DNA from: Carnegiea gigantea
Taxonomy: Eukaryota; Streptophyta; Magnoliopsida; Caryophyllales; Cactaceae
Assembly: GCA_029747015.1 (NCBI GenBank)
Contig: JAKOGI010003052.1
Location: 1-64,000 of the forward strand
Length of the DNA stretch: 64,000 bases
Reading direction: 5' to 3'
The notes beneath the pieces are model-generated. The model searched no databases. It worked only from the letters and a program-made list of their open reading frames with translations, and was not told where the DNA came from. This document shows, in pieces, positions 33,484 to 46,803 of the stretch. The translations under genes were made by a program, and so were the position numbers. Position 1 is the stretch's first letter. Every line of letters begins with the position of its first letter.

Positions 33484-36400
33484 TGTAACACCCCCAGCCC
33501 CTAGGCCAGAAGCGTTACGCTTTCCTAACTTCTTACTTAATTCCTGGGACGAAACAGACAGAATTTCCCCTAAAAACTGACCATTTTCAGGCTAAAAGCC
33601 TTACAATAAGTCCCTGTAAATCAACGGAAGCGCAAACATTTGAAACATAGCTCAACGGCCACACGCCGGAGTTCATAACTCACCGAGCCACTCGCTCGGA
33701 GTACACCAACCAGATTGATTCATGAATAAAGAAAAAAATAGAAGATACAACTCAATGGTTAACAAAACCGGAATATTAAGATTTACATCGCAAAACATAA
33801 CTAAATTAAACCAAGAAGACATCTAACTAACTTGATGGTTGGCTCAGACGGCCATACAGAGCGACCTTTATACCATATGCATTACATGAAGTAGAATAAT
33901 CGTTTACAGACCTTTATTAACTAAAAGTACATTACATGACTTCATTAAACGCGTAAGATCCCTTTAAATGAGCACATATGACGCCTTGTGAGCAACAACA
34001 GGTTCCTTCTGGACTTATCTGACTCAACTTCTTCCCGTCAGACAGAAAACCTGGGGAAAAGGGGAAAGAGTAATGGGATGAGCAACCACACACTCAGTGA
34101 GTGTCCCCCAACCCCCTGAAAACCAAAACCGTTACAAGCAATACTATCTTTACTAGTCACATATCACGTTTCCATACTTTACTATCATAATAGATATTTA
34201 TAGAACCTTTATGGGAGGATCACTAAACATAAACTTCACTTCGACCCCTCAGTCATATTTCTAGGTTCCTCAATGATAGAGTTCTTTACTAGCAAGCGGT
34301 TAGGCACGTGAGTGAGCATTGAAGGCTAAGTATAAGGATCTTTTCTTTTCATAACATAACTTCCTAACACTCCATGTAAACTACACATGAATCCTCAATC
34401 ATATGATGTGTATATAAGGTTATCCCTTTTCATAAATACACTTTTCTTGGCATTTCATTCATATAATGTATACATTACACACATAAACACATATCTTGCA
34501 TTTAAGTACCTTTAAACATCACATTAAACTATATGACACCCTCGCATGCTATTCACATATCAACGTTCATTCTTTTAGGAAGAGACGCCTTCATTCATGA
34601 AATTTTTAACATGCTATAACTTTCTTTCTCATCTCATACACTTTAAAACAGACAGATTTGCTATGGATAAGAATGATGCAACATAAGATTAGAATCCACG
34701 TTCAAACATGCTTAAGGATCGTTTCATAATTCATTCATTGAAAGCTTTCTTTCTTTCGTTGAAAACGTTTTCTTAGTCTTCAAAGGAAGTTTCATTTCAT
34801 TTGGTCGTATAACGACCCTTATAAGCTTTTCATACGTCATTCCATATAGCCTTTTGGGCCCATAAAAAAGAACTTCCTTTCCTTTTTAATTGTTTAAAAA
34901 TGGCAAAGGGCCAATTGCTTTTCTTAACTTAGTACGAAAGTACTTCTGGCATAAGATCATTACCGGGTGCTGATTGGGTGAGAACTATTCTCGACCCCAT
35001 AGTGAGACCTAACGCTCACGCTTAAGCTCTTACTCCCGAGATGGCTACATAAACATATTGGACCATTACCCTCATCGGGGTCTTCTAGGGTTTCCTAGTA
35101 CCAAGACGAAATCCCTAGGCAGTCAACATTCATAACATAGTGTCCATAGCACATCATCTTAGCCACTTAAAGCGTATCGGCCATAATGGCTAGTAATTTT
35201 GTGTTTCGAACAATAAAATCATTCAATGTATAATTCCCATCTCCCTTTTGTTAAAAAAGTTTTGTGGATTCCTCCCAAACACTATTTGAATAGCTAAAAT
35301 AGGCCATAGCTCGTTACTAGACATGGCTATTATTCATTTAAAACACATGAAAAGTCATTTGCTAAAACATCACCCATCCACACACATGTTACATTTTAGA
35401 CATACAAGAAAAAGGGAATACGCACATCACATTTAAACACTTCGTAATCATTTCAACACAATGAGCCACACATGGCCTCGCAATCCACACGATTGCGGTC
35501 GATTCACAACCCGAAGTCCCTCCTCACAAGCACCGTACCACAGGACCTCGAACGCTCATAATTCTTTCCTCAAACCATCCAACTACCAACTTGATTCATC
35601 GATTTATTAATCACAACATATTATCATATTAGCTTATGAAAAAGGGAGTGAGGTTTAGGCTCTTACCTGAGCAACCAGCACCATTCAGCGGTGCGTTACA
35701 ACAAGCGTACATCTAGCCACATTTATCCATAAATCGACAACTCTTCATTCAATAAACCAAACATAATTTGATTCTAAACATATACGATACATTTCGAAGC
35801 AACTTTCCTAAGCATGAATGTACAGAGAACAGAGGTTCGAGTGAAAACTAAACATATTTCAATAGCTTCGAATTTAATTAGTTTACATGCATTAGTTAGT
35901 TTAACTCGATTCGAACCCAAACATGTTTATATAACTTCGAGATTAATTCGTTTAACATCTATTGGCTAAGCTACTTGATTCGGACCCAGACACCCTTCAT
36001 TTACCTCGAAAATTAGCTCATTTGCATGCTTTGGTTAATTAATTCGAATGGAAGTTAAAGACATTAAAAGAACTTCGATTTTAATCCTTTTTCATATATT
36101 AGCTAAATAACTTGAATAGAAGCTAAGCACGTTAATATAACTTCGATATTAATTCTTTTTCATACATTAACTCATTAACTTGAATCGATGCTAAACACGT
36201 TAAACTAATTTCGAATTAGTATCTCAAGCATGATTTACATTCATGGATTCCAATCGATGCTAAACATATCAATCTAACTTCGTTTTTAATTCCTTTTCAA
36301 ACAATAACTCATTAACTCGATTCAAAACTAAATACGTTAAATTAACTTCGATTTTAATTCCGTTTCAGATAATAACTCATTAACTCGATTCGAAGCTAAA

Positions 36401-37080
36401 TACGTTAAATTAACTTCGAATTAACATCTCAAGCATGAATTACCTTCATTGTTTCGAATCGATGCTAAATACATTTAAATTACTTCGAATTAACACTCAA
36501 GCATGAATTACATTCATTGTTTCAAATCGATGCTTACACATAATTTGTTTCGATTTACAATCTTAGGCATAAATTAACCAAATGAATCGAACCTAAACAT
36601 GAATAGCGCATTTCTTGACATTTCTAACGAATTTAACAAACCCTAACTTGACATGCAACATCAATCTGCTGAAAATTAACTTCGAAAATAGTAATAACTT
36701 AGGAGGGAGAAACACTCACTGGGATTAGCCTAATTTCAACCTCAAACAGTAAACACCAAATGCTCCCACTCTGCTAAACCCGAACCCTAGCCCTCGATTT
36801 GGTGACGTTTTCGTCGCATTTAAGGGTGTTGGGGGTCGAATTCGACCCCCAGATTTATAGAGGAGGCCGAACCCGGTGTGGGTGACCGGATTCCGGCACG
36901 TGGTGGCGGAATTGGGCGTGGCTGACGCGTGGGTTTCGAGTTGGCTCGGTTGTGTGACGTGGGGAAGGAGGATTGGTGGTGTTTGGGTGGCTGGCGATGC
37001 GTGGGTGAGGTCGGATGGCTCCTTCTTTCGCCGCCGACACATGATGGCCGGCGGTGACGCCAGGCGGCGACCGGTGACCC

Positions 37081-37114
<34 letters not shown>

Positions 37115-37538
37115 AGCAGAGAGAGGGAGTGCGAGAAGGAGAGGGGGGTTCGGGGTCTCCCGTTGCTGACTTCGACCCCCTCTCCCTTTTTGTTTGACTT
37201 TTCTTTTTTTTTTTTGCTCAATTAACATCATTCAACTGAATTCCGGTCCTGTACTCGCTAATGTTAGGCTAAACCCGAATTGAAGCAACCTACAATTAAC
37301 ATTTTAGTTTAAACTTCGGAAATCGGTCAAGTAAAACGGAAAACGATTTTAAAAACTCGGTTTAGCGTTGATTCGATAATTTTATAAATAAGTAGCGTCA
37401 ATAATAACGTTAATCAAATAATCATTCTTTCTAATGAATTTAATCGTTAAAAACTCACACAGTTACTAAAAATACGATTTTATAACGTAAAAGCAAGACA
37501 GGCAACTTAATGTAAAAATAACGAAGGTGGGTCTTACA
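33484..37538 (-). repeat. LARD B left LTR (3' LTR in sense, 4055 bp)
   Basis: TGTAACACCCCC...GGGTCTTACA. Hairpin modules at 33651-33671, 33679-33701 and 33751-33772 (third degenerate). CACAC-loop hairpin at 35489-35507. A splice-donor-like CAG/GTAAGA has its GT at 35665-35666. Subrepeats of about 68-69 bp lie at 35930-36580. GC-rich cassette at 36720-37216. Confidence 0.94.
36720..37216 (-). promoter_or_regulatory. LARD B promoter cassette (left LTR copy)
   Basis: In sense order: a (GA/TC) microsatellite (37083-37111), bZIP-type CCACGTCA (36955-36962), G-box CACGTG (36897-36902), TATA box TATAAAT (36853-36859), and the perfect palindrome GGGGGTCGAATTCGACCCCC (36831-36850). It ends about 110 nt further at CCCA/GTGAGTG, a 5' splice site (GT at 36718-36719). 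This is the layout of a plant pol II promoter with a short first exon. Transcription start near 36825 is inferred from TATA spacing. Confidence 0.7.
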
Positions 37539-40500
37539 TTCTTCCCCCCTTAAAAGAATTTCGTCCTCGAAATTCCAAATCTAAGTTCGGTTTTTCCTAA
37601 AATGAACGCACGCAGGTAAGATCTATACGGTGGGTTTCCAAAAGGTTCCATTTTGCAATCACTACTTCTTTTTAAATCAAAAGAAAATTGTCTTATGGTA
37701 TCCAGTCTCCTCCTCGCCATTCTCTTCAAGCGTCTACTCGCTCTATTTAGGCGCCGAGGGCAAATCGCATTGAAGTGAGGCAAATGAGTTGACGTGGAAA
37801 ACCACATTAAACTTATTTCAAAAAGGGATGAGAACTTTGAATCACCTACACACTACTTGTATCATGACAAGGAGTTATATGCACTTGTATCGCTATGGGT
37901 TGGCATCCAAGGGTATGACTTCAGGCCGCAACAACAAGGGTCATACCAATTAACTCTGAGGCCCCTATGACACTCTAGAGCGATAAGAACAATTCATAGT
38001 ATCACGTAGGTTCACCTTAGCACAATGACATAGTATAAAATCAATAACTCAACGTTTTTACCCAAGAGTTACATGCAACATGAATTAATCCATCCTGTAT
38101 ATGTGGTAAACAACATGAAAGAGTATAACAAGTTCGACCACCATTAATCACGCAAGGATATAACTTGGGAGGTTACATAACAAGAATATGGGTCGATGCG
38201 CAGTAATAGGTCCGTACAGATCCACACATCAATTGTATAGGGGAGTAAATATATGGTTTCTGGGTTGTGGTGGGTTTGGTACAAGGTTCTTATAGCTAGT
38301 GTTGCCTTTTTACAACTCATACATCATTCTGGTTGGTTATATTGACAACTACATCTCATAACTCAATGAAAGGTTACGGTAAGGGCGTCCATATGACCCT
38401 TAGTTCAATCGATACATTTAAGGTGCTCGTGAGCAAGCACGTGCGTATGTTGACATATCTTAAGAAACGGTAGAGATGATATGTGAAATGGAGTCGTGTC
38501 CAGCCACAAGACAATGGAGTTGGAAAGAAGGCCAACCATGCTAATTATGATATAATAAGATAGCTTTGGCAGCATGTACGATGGCTAGAGAAGCACCATC
38601 CAAGGTTCCCTATGAGATTCGCTATGCATCATATAAAACTCATTATGCAAACATAATGCCAAATAACTCAGTCGTATCATGTTAGGACACTTGGTTGAAC
38701 CTTGCCGGGGGTTGTTTTACCCATATCCATTCATAACCCTTAAAGTCACGTATCCAAGTATGGTCGCAAATACGGTGGCATGCGGTATGGCCCAAGCACA
38801 GACGGTACAAGGCAAACAAATGTGATTGTAAACTCCTAAGGCCACAATATCCTTCTACTAAACATATGAGTAATAATCCACTCAATCAATCACAAGATAC
38901 ATAGGACTTAATCATATAGGAGATGAGTAATCTCCGCTACAGTCACGAATATCCTAGCACACCATTCAATGATGCATACAAAGGTAAGTGTTTGAATGCA
39001 AAAGGGTCATAGCCACGTAATTATGTTATAGAATATGTGCACAGCCAGCCATTTAATCACAGCATAAAGGCTAAATGCCAGGTAATAATTAGCTAACTAT
39101 AATTATATGAAGCGATAATTCACGTAGTTTGAATTATTTGGCCAATTTAGTGACGCGCTCAGCCAGAATCAAGTCTAACAAATACCATATAGTTTATTTG
39201 CTAAACCATTCGCTCATAAAACATACAAACGCCCATGCATATCATTCTAAGTGACTATATACGTTCCCAAAGTCTTACGTTGTGCAAAATGTCATGATTA
39301 TGCTTTGAAATGCACACATGTTCACAATCACGCCACACAAGAGGTCACTTACAAGAACATACATGATTGTAATTCTCATTTGTAACCAAGGGTCGAGGTA
39401 TGTCTTGAGACTTGTCAAAATCATTAAAAACTAGCCATCAGCCAGCTAACAGGGGGTAAGAACAATAGCATCAATGGTCTTACGAGTACACATTGAAACT
39501 TTGCAACATAATTGTCTCATAAGGTAATTGTTAAGGTCCGAGGAGCTCTTAGTATGGATGGGAAGGTTCTAACTTCTACCTTAAGGCATTATGGCTTCCG
39601 CACGTGGTGTTATTACTTAAGAAACTGCTGAAAAGGGTGTAAATCAGCCTCAAAAGATAACGAGGTGATGCATGTGGTATAACGATTCCAAAGTCTGTCG
39701 GGTCATTCCTTACATCTCCACTCTAGGTGTAAGGAAGACTCCACATGTGAGTGATAATCCAGACTGAGGCCACACCTAAGTGTCAATAACACGTATGGGA
39801 TAACAATTAGGCAACATAATAAGACCATATCACAACCATCATATTGACACGCGCATAAACAAAGTTCTCGCTTAGTTCCCTTAGCGATTGAGAAACCACA
39901 TAATTGGGGTATTGTCAAAAAGAAGCTTTTAGTCTAGAGGGGTAATTCTTAGTCGCTTATAACTTGTCATTTATACATCAAGCAACATATGCATCTTGGC
40001 GGATAGGCATCCAAAACATTTAGCTGCATATAGAGACTTATAACAGTAGCAGAGACTCGAGTGGGATTATAAAACAAATGCAAGCTTTCAAGTGCGGCAT
40101 TAAAGCCTAACCGCATAATTAGAAGGGTCTTTCAATGCGAAGTAAACATCTTAATTCATTATTTAGAAAGGTCTCAACTTTCAAAATCTCTAGGTTTTCA
40201 AACGAGAAATAGTCCAACTGCCTCTAGCCTATCCTTACCAACCACTAAGTACGTCTACTCACTCCATTACAGGGCCCGAGGAGCAAATCGTACCTTAGGG
40301 GCAAGAATATGCTTAGAGTTCAAACTTTCCAATCATTCAATTTCAAACCGTCAAGGAGTATAAGCAAATAAACAAACAACCTTCGATTGGACTAATACTT
40401 AACTCATTCATGAGAAAACAAGTTACTCGGCTTACACCCTTGAGAATTCGTTTGTTCACTCGATTAGTGAGCTCACTCGAGCAGTACCTAGCTAGCTAAA

Positions 40501-40644
40501 TACGCCAAGATTCACATTAAACGCACAATTGTAGACCTAGTAGGCACATATCACATCATTATGAATGCGCTCCTATCGAACTATATGAATGCAAGACTCA
40601 GGTCACGGCCTATGGTCGCAGGACCTTTGCTCTGATACCATCAA
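37539..40644 (-). repeat. LARD B internal region (non-coding, 3106 bp)
   Basis: Begins with the polypurine tract and the GAATTTCG/CGAAATTC hairpin (37556-37575). In the sense direction a short frame ends ISRTKFF just before the tract, which may be a relic of the pol C-terminus of the autonomous ancestor. The rest is diverged from the family A internal region but aligned with it in many blocks. PBS at 40629-40640, spacer tcaa. Confidence 0.88.
40629..40640 (-). other. LARD B primer binding site
   Basis: GCTCTGATACCA, an intact reverse-complement initiator tRNA-Met PBS, four bases from the LTR start at 40645. Confidence 0.95.
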
Positions 40645-43600
40645 TGTAACACCCCCAGCCCCTAGGCCAGAAGCGTTACGCTTTCCTAACTTCTTACTTA
40701 ATTCCTGGGACGAAACGGACAGAATTCCCCCTAAAAACTGACCATTTTCAGGCTAAAAGCCTTACAATAAGTCCCTGTAAATCAACGGAAGCGCAAACAT
40801 TTGAAACATAGCTCAACGGCCACACGCCGGAGTTCATAACTCAACGAGCAACTCGCTCGGAGTACACCAACCAGATTGATTTATGAATAAATAAGAAATG
40901 GAAGATACAACTCAATGGTTAACAAAATCGGAGTATTAAGATTTACATCCCAAAACATAGCTAAATTAAATCAAGAAGACATCTAACTAACTTGATGGTT
41001 GGCTCAGACGGCCATACAAAGCGACCTTTATACCATATGCATTACATGAACTAGAATAATCGTTTACAGACCTTTATTAACTAAGAGTACATTACATGAC
41101 TTCATTAAACGCGTAAGATGCCTTTAAATGAGCACATATGACACCTTGTGAGCAACAATAGGTTCCTTCTGGACTTATCTGAGTCAACTTCTTACCGTCA
41201 GACAGAAAACCTGGGGAAAAGGGGAAAGAGTAATGGGATGAGCAACCACACGCTCAGTGAGTGTCCCCCAACCCCCTGAAAACCAAAACCGTTGCAAGCA
41301 ATACTATCTTTACTAGTCACATATCACATTTCCATACTTTACTATCATAATAGATATTCATAGAACCTTTATGGGAGGATCACTAAACATAAACTTCACT
41401 TCGACCCCTCAGTCATATTTCTAGGTTCCTCAATGATAGAGTTCTTTACTAGCAAGTGGTTAGGCATGTGAGTAAGTATCGAAGGCTAAGTATAAGGATC
41501 TTTTTTTTTCATAACATAACTTCCTAACACTCCATCTAAACTACACATGAACCCTCAATCATGTGATGTGTATATAAGGTTATCCCTTTTCATAAATACA
41601 CTTTTCTTGGCATTTCATTCATACAATGTATACATCACACACATAAACACATATCAAGCATTTAAGTACCTTTAAACATCATATTAAGCTATATGACACC
41701 CTCGTATGCTATTCACATATCAACGTTCATGGATAAGTACCTTCATTCATGGAATTTTTAACATGCTATAACTTTCTTTCTCATCTCATACACTTTAAAT
41801 TAGACAGATTTGCTATGGATAAGAATGATGCCACATAAGATTAGAATCCACGTTCAACCATACTTGAGAATCATTTCATAACTCTTTCATTGAAAACTTT
41901 CTTTCTTTCGTTGAAATGTTTTCTTAGTCTTCAAAGGAAGTTTCATTTCGTTTGGTCGTGTAACGACCCTTATAAGCTTTTCATACATCATTCCATATAG
42001 CCTTTTGGGCCTATAAAAAGAACTTCCTTTCCTTTTTAATCGTTTAAAATGGCAAAGGGCCAATTGCTTTTCTTAACTTAGTACGAAAGTACTTCTGGCA
42101 TAAGATCATTACAGGGTGCTGATTGGGTGAGAACTATTCTCGACCCCATAGTGAGACTTAACGCTCACGCTTAAGCTCTTACTCCCGGGATGGCTACATA
42201 AACATATTGGACCATTACCCTCGTCAGGGTCTTCTAGGGTTTCCTAGTACCAGGACGTAAGCCTTAGGCAGTCATCATTCATAACATAGTGTTCACAGCA
42301 CATTATCTTAGCCAAGGAAAGCGTATGGTCATAACGACTAGTAATTTTCCGTTTCAAACAATAAAATCATTCAACGTATAATTCCCATCTCCCTTTTGTT
42401 AAAAAAGTTTTAGGGATTCCTCCAAACACTATTTGAATAGCTAAAATAGGCCATAGCTCGTTACCAGATATGGCTATTATTCATTTAAAACACATGAAAA
42501 GTCATTTGCTAAAACATCACCCTTCCACACACATGTTACATTTTAAATATACAAGAAAAAGGGACTACACATATCACATTTAAACACTTCGTAATCATTT
42601 CAACACAATGAGCCACACATGGCCTCGCAATCCACACAATCGCGGTCAATTCACAACCCGAACTCCCTCCTCACAAGCACCGTACCACAGGACCTCGAAC
42701 GCTCATAATTCTTTCCTCAAACCATCTAACTACCAACTCGATTCATCGATTTATTAATCACAACATATTATCATATTAGCTTATGAAAAAGGGAGTGAGG
42801 TTTAGGCTCTTACTTGAGCAACCAGCACCATTCAGCGGTGCGTTACAACAAGCGTACATATAGCCATATTTCCATAAATCGACAACTCTTCATTCAATAA
42901 ACCAAACATAATTTGATTCTAAACATATACGATACATTTCGAAGCAACTTTCATAAGCATGAATGTACAGGGAACAGAGGTTCGAGTGAAAACTAAACAT
43001 ATTTCAATAGCTTCGAATTTAATTCGTTTACATGCATTAGTTAGCTTAACTCGAGTCGAACCTAAACATGTTTATATAACTTCGAGATTAATTCGTTTAA
43101 CATGTATTGGCTAAGCTACTTGATTCAGAGCCAGACACCCTTCGTTTACCTCGAAAATTAGCTCATTTGCATGCTTTGGTTAATTAATTCGAATTGAAGC
43201 TAAAGACATTAAAAGAACTTCGATTTTAATCCTTTTTCATATATTAGCTAAATAACTTGAATAGAAGCTAAGCACGTTAATATAACTTCGATATTAATTC
43301 TTTTTCATACATTAACTCATTAATTTGAATCGATACTAAACACGTTAAACTAATTTCGAATTAGTATCTCAAGCATGATTTACATTCATGGATTCGAATC
43401 GATGCTAAACATATCAATCTAACTTCGTTTCTAATTCCTTTTCAAACAATAACTCATTAACTCGATTCGAAGCTAAATGCGTTAAATTAACTTTGATTTT
43501 AATTCCGTTTCAGATAATAACTCATTAACTCGATTCGAAGCTAAATACGTTAAATTAACTTCGAATTAACATCTCAAGCATGAATTACATTCATTGTTTC

Positions 43601-44255
43601 GAATCGACGCTAAACACATTTAAATTACTTTGAATTAACATCTCAAGCATGAATTACATTCATTGTTTCGAATCGATGCTAAACACATTTAAATTACTTC
43701 GATTTACAATCTTAGGCATAAATTAACCAAATGAATCGAACCTAAACATGAATAGCGCATTTCTTGACATTTCTAATGAATTTAACAAACCCTAACTTGA
43801 CATGCAACATCAATCTGCTGAAAATTAACTTCGAAAATGGTAATAACTTAGAGGGAGAAACACTCATTGGGATTAGCCTAATTTCAACATCAAACAGTAA
43901 ACACCAAATGCTCCCACTCTGCTAAACCCGAACCCTGGCCCGCTAGCTTGAAGACTCGAACCCTAGCCCTCGATTTGGTGACGTTTCGTCACATTTAAGG
44001 GTGTTGGGGGTCGAATCCGACCCCCAGATTTATAGGGGAGGCCGAACCCGGTGTGGGTGACCGGATTCCGGCACGTGGTGGCGGAATTGGGCATGGCTGA
44101 CGCGTGGGTTTCGAGTTGGCTCGGTTGTGTGACGTGGGGAAGGAGGATTGGTGGTGTTTGGGTGGCTGGCGATGCGTGGGTGAGGTCGGATGGCTCCTCC
44201 TCTCGCCGGCGACACATGACGACCGGCAGTGACGCCAGGCGGCGACCGGTGACCC

Positions 44256-44296
<41 letters not shown>

Positions 44297-44721
44297 AAGC
44301 AGAGAGAGGGAGTGCGAGAAGGAGAGGGGGGTTCGGGGTCTCCCGTTCCTGACTTCGACCCCCTCTCCCTTTTTGTTTCACTTTTCCTTTTTTTTGGGCT
44401 CAATTAACATCATTCAACTGAATTCCGGTCCTGTACTCGCTAATGGTTAGGCTAAACCCGAATTGAAGCAACCTACAATTAACATTTTAGTTTAAACTTT
44501 GGAAATCGGCCAAGTAAAACGGAAAACGATTTTGAAAACTCGGTTTAGCGTTGATTCGATAATTTTATAAATAAATAGCGTCAATAATAACGTTAATCAA
44601 ATAATCATTCTTTTTAATGAATTTAATCGTTAAAAACTCACATAGTTACTAAAAATATGATTTTATAACGTAAAAGCAAGACAGGCAACTTAACGTAAAA
44701 ATAACGAAAGTGGGTCTTACA
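40645..44721 (-). repeat. LARD B right LTR (5' LTR in sense, 4077 bp)
   Basis: Pairs with 33484-37538; about 3 percent different in the first 290 bases by eye. Hairpin modules at 40812-40832, 40840-40862 and 40911-40933. The third has a stem kept by wobble pairs. Carries a 28-bp insertion near 43938-43966 that repeats cgaaccct, and a longer GA microsatellite (44258-44292). Confidence 0.94.
43869..44397 (-). promoter_or_regulatory. LARD B promoter cassette (right LTR copy, the one driving transcription)
   Basis: TATAAAT at 44028-44034, G-box at 44072-44077, CCACGTCA at 44130-44137, palindrome with one mismatch at 44006-44025. The splice-donor-like site is changed from GT to AT (near 43867), a C-to-T change on the + strand. 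U3 would be about 0.7 kb and R plus U5 about 3.35 kb. Confidence 0.7.
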
Positions 44722-45666
44722 CTTGTTGACTCAATTTCCCATCTAGGAAGGTAACATTACACGGCTGCCACTTCAAAAGGGCTGAAGAATGCATGGTTGC
44801 CATGCCAAGCTTGAGTGGCCATGTCATGGCTTGCAAAATGGAGGCTTCTTCTTGCTCCACGTGTCTCACACCTATGTGGCTAGGTGGCAGCTTACCAAGC
44901 AGCTCAAAATGACCAAGTAGGAAAGCACACACCTCTAGCAAACCCAACTAGGAGGGAAAACCACCTAGCTAAGTAACCGGGTGTCTAGGTGCCTGTTTTT
45001 ACCTAGTTTTGTTCTTCCTGGTTGACACCTCAAATGTTGAGTAATCTAAGCTTTCATTACATGGAAGGAAACCTTAAGATGTCTAGAATACCTTCCTTTT
45101 TAAATCAAGGCATTTGGACGTCATTTGCCCCTTGAAATAGGCTGAATACTCGAACCGTGCAGAATCTGGTCCAAAACAGCATATGACTGAAAATGAGCTT
45201 CGTTCACTGACCAATTGAACTCCAAATCTGGTAATTCCAATTGGAGATGAAAGCTAAGATCTTGGGGATTCCAAAAAGGTAAAAATCCAAGGTTTAGACC
45301 ACCATTAAGCTTGTCAAATTACATACCCAAAAATCGGGTACATTCTGTTTGAACTGGAAGTTTGTATATCTTGGTTTTATTGGCTAATTTGAGGGGGTAA
45401 ATGAAGTCCAAATGGGGTGAAACGTGATTTTCTAGAAAGCTGGCTTCGTGAACTTCAATCGCAATGAAAAATATTGGACTTAAACTTTAAAGAAGTTTAA
45501 GTAATTAACCTCTCAAAACCGGGTTTGCTGCTGGAAGCAAACCATGACCTGCTGTTTTAGGTCTTAAACAAAATAAGGATGATTTATTCATCCTTTAAAC
45601 ATCAAAATGAAATTACCTAATTGATTTTCTTCTTTTAAATCAAGGGGTATGGAGGGATTTCCATCA
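44722..45666 (-). repeat. Element D left LTR, second part
   Basis: Starts with the right cttgt duplication of B (44722-44726), resumes the D LTR at tgactcaatttccc and ends TTTCCATCA at 45666. Matches 47516-48455. Confidence 0.93.
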
Positions 45667-45851
45667 TTCTCCCCTTGTTAAAAAAGATTTGTCCACAAAT
45701 CTGATTAAGTAATTACCTTCCCGTCTTGAGTTAAGTTTGGCTGAAATAAAATCAGCCAATCAAATAAGTCTCTTTTGAACTTAGAGACTCTTTTCTTTAC
45801 CTTCCCCTTGCTGATTGGAATGGTGAATTTAGGGGACTCGTGGAACTTGCT

Positions 45852-46700
45852 TCAAACCACTTCTTCATATGCTCTTAATGTAGAATTAGGAGCTTTCAGG
45901 AATGGTTCTAAAATGGATTGACAGAAATTTGGTTTGAGTGTTTTGGGTGTGGGTGGAGTAGGAAAAAATGATGGTGGTTCATGAAAAGTGGTGGGAAGGC
46001 TGAGATGCTCATGGCTTCTAGGTGGATGGTGGATGTTTAAAGTGAGCATAGCACCTTTATTTGCCTCAATCTCTATCTCCTCAAGATCATCTTCTTCATC
46101 CTCTTCTTTTTCCTCCTCTAATTCGACCTCCTTCGGTTCTTCCACCAATGGCATCTTCTTTTCCTCCTGATTTTCCTCCTCTCTCACGGCTTTCCTTTCT
46201 TCCAAGGTAATGACCTTGTTGTTTGGGCAATCCATGGCTAAGTGTCCAAGCCCTTGGCACTTGAGACACCTCCTAAGTTGTGGGGGAAAGATCATTTGTG
46301 GGGTTGGTTTTTTTTGTGGGGTGGAAGGGAATTAACCCGTAGGCTTAATGGAGATACTTTCTGTCATGGGCGTGAAAGTGGATGGGCAAAAGGAACCCTT
46401 CATCTTACTACTCAATTTCTTCCAAGTTCTCACCTTCTCTTTTCCTTTCTTTTTTCGCTGAAACTTGTAATTATTCCACCACTGAAGTGCACAACCTCTC
46501 AATCTTGAAATAACTACTTTGAACTTCTATTGGTCATTAAGGATACAACAAGTAAAAACTCATTCCACTTTAGATAACCAACCTGTGAACTCTTCCTTTT
46601 CGCCACGAAATTTTGGAATTGCAAAGCAAGCATATCCAATATCAATAAAAGCTAGTTCTTTCTCCAAGCTTATTGAAGATGGCGTGAAGGACGAGGCCTA
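45852..46700 (-). pseudogene. gag: Element D gypsy-type gag remnant
   Basis: Nucleocapsid part is open at 45852-46295: zinc knuckle CX2CX4HX4C (CLKCQGLGHLAMDC, 46227-46268) followed by a strongly acidic stretch and a proline-rich tail. Upstream in the sense direction (46300-46640) broken frames still show capsid features: ALQWWNN, a lysine-rich stretch and RTWKKLSSKMK. These are the plant gypsy gag pattern. Several stops separate them. The mature product would bind RNA; the present copy cannot form a full protein. Confidence 0.82.
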
Positions 46701-46791
46701 GGGTTCTTTGTGGGTTGATTTGAAATTTAAGTAGGCTGTTTGTGTTTGGATTTAACTTGGGAGCGTGGGGTTCAGGCAAGGATCTGAACTT

Positions 46792-46803
46792 GCTCTGATA
46801 CCA
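46792..46803 (-). other. Element D primer binding site
   Basis: GCTCTGATACCA, reverse complement of the initiator tRNA-Met PBS, four bases before the LTR start at 46808. Confidence 0.95.

Larger units (their letters stand above)
33484..44721 (-). mobile_element. LARD B: complete non-autonomous LTR retrotransposon (11,238 bp)
   Basis: Perfect 5-bp duplications cttgt at 33479-33483 and 44722-44726. LTRs are 4055 and 4077 bp and the internal region is 3106 bp, with PBS and polypurine tract at the right places. No Gag or Pol frame exists anywhere. Size and layout match the LARD class (in barley, LTRs of about 4.5 kb and an internal domain of about 3.5 kb). It shares the LTR ends, hairpin triplet, PBS leader and polypurine block with A and C, so it is a sister subfamily. 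Confidence 0.95.

Noticed and set aside
36778..36800. ccctag/ccctaa-like bases as telomere repeats
   Set aside because: Only isolated, imperfect matches; no tandem run.
36725..37231. 168-codon frame in the LARD B LTR as a coding gene
   Set aside because: It spans the promoter boxes and the GA repeat (read as Ser-Leu repeats), and overlapping frames exist on the other strand.
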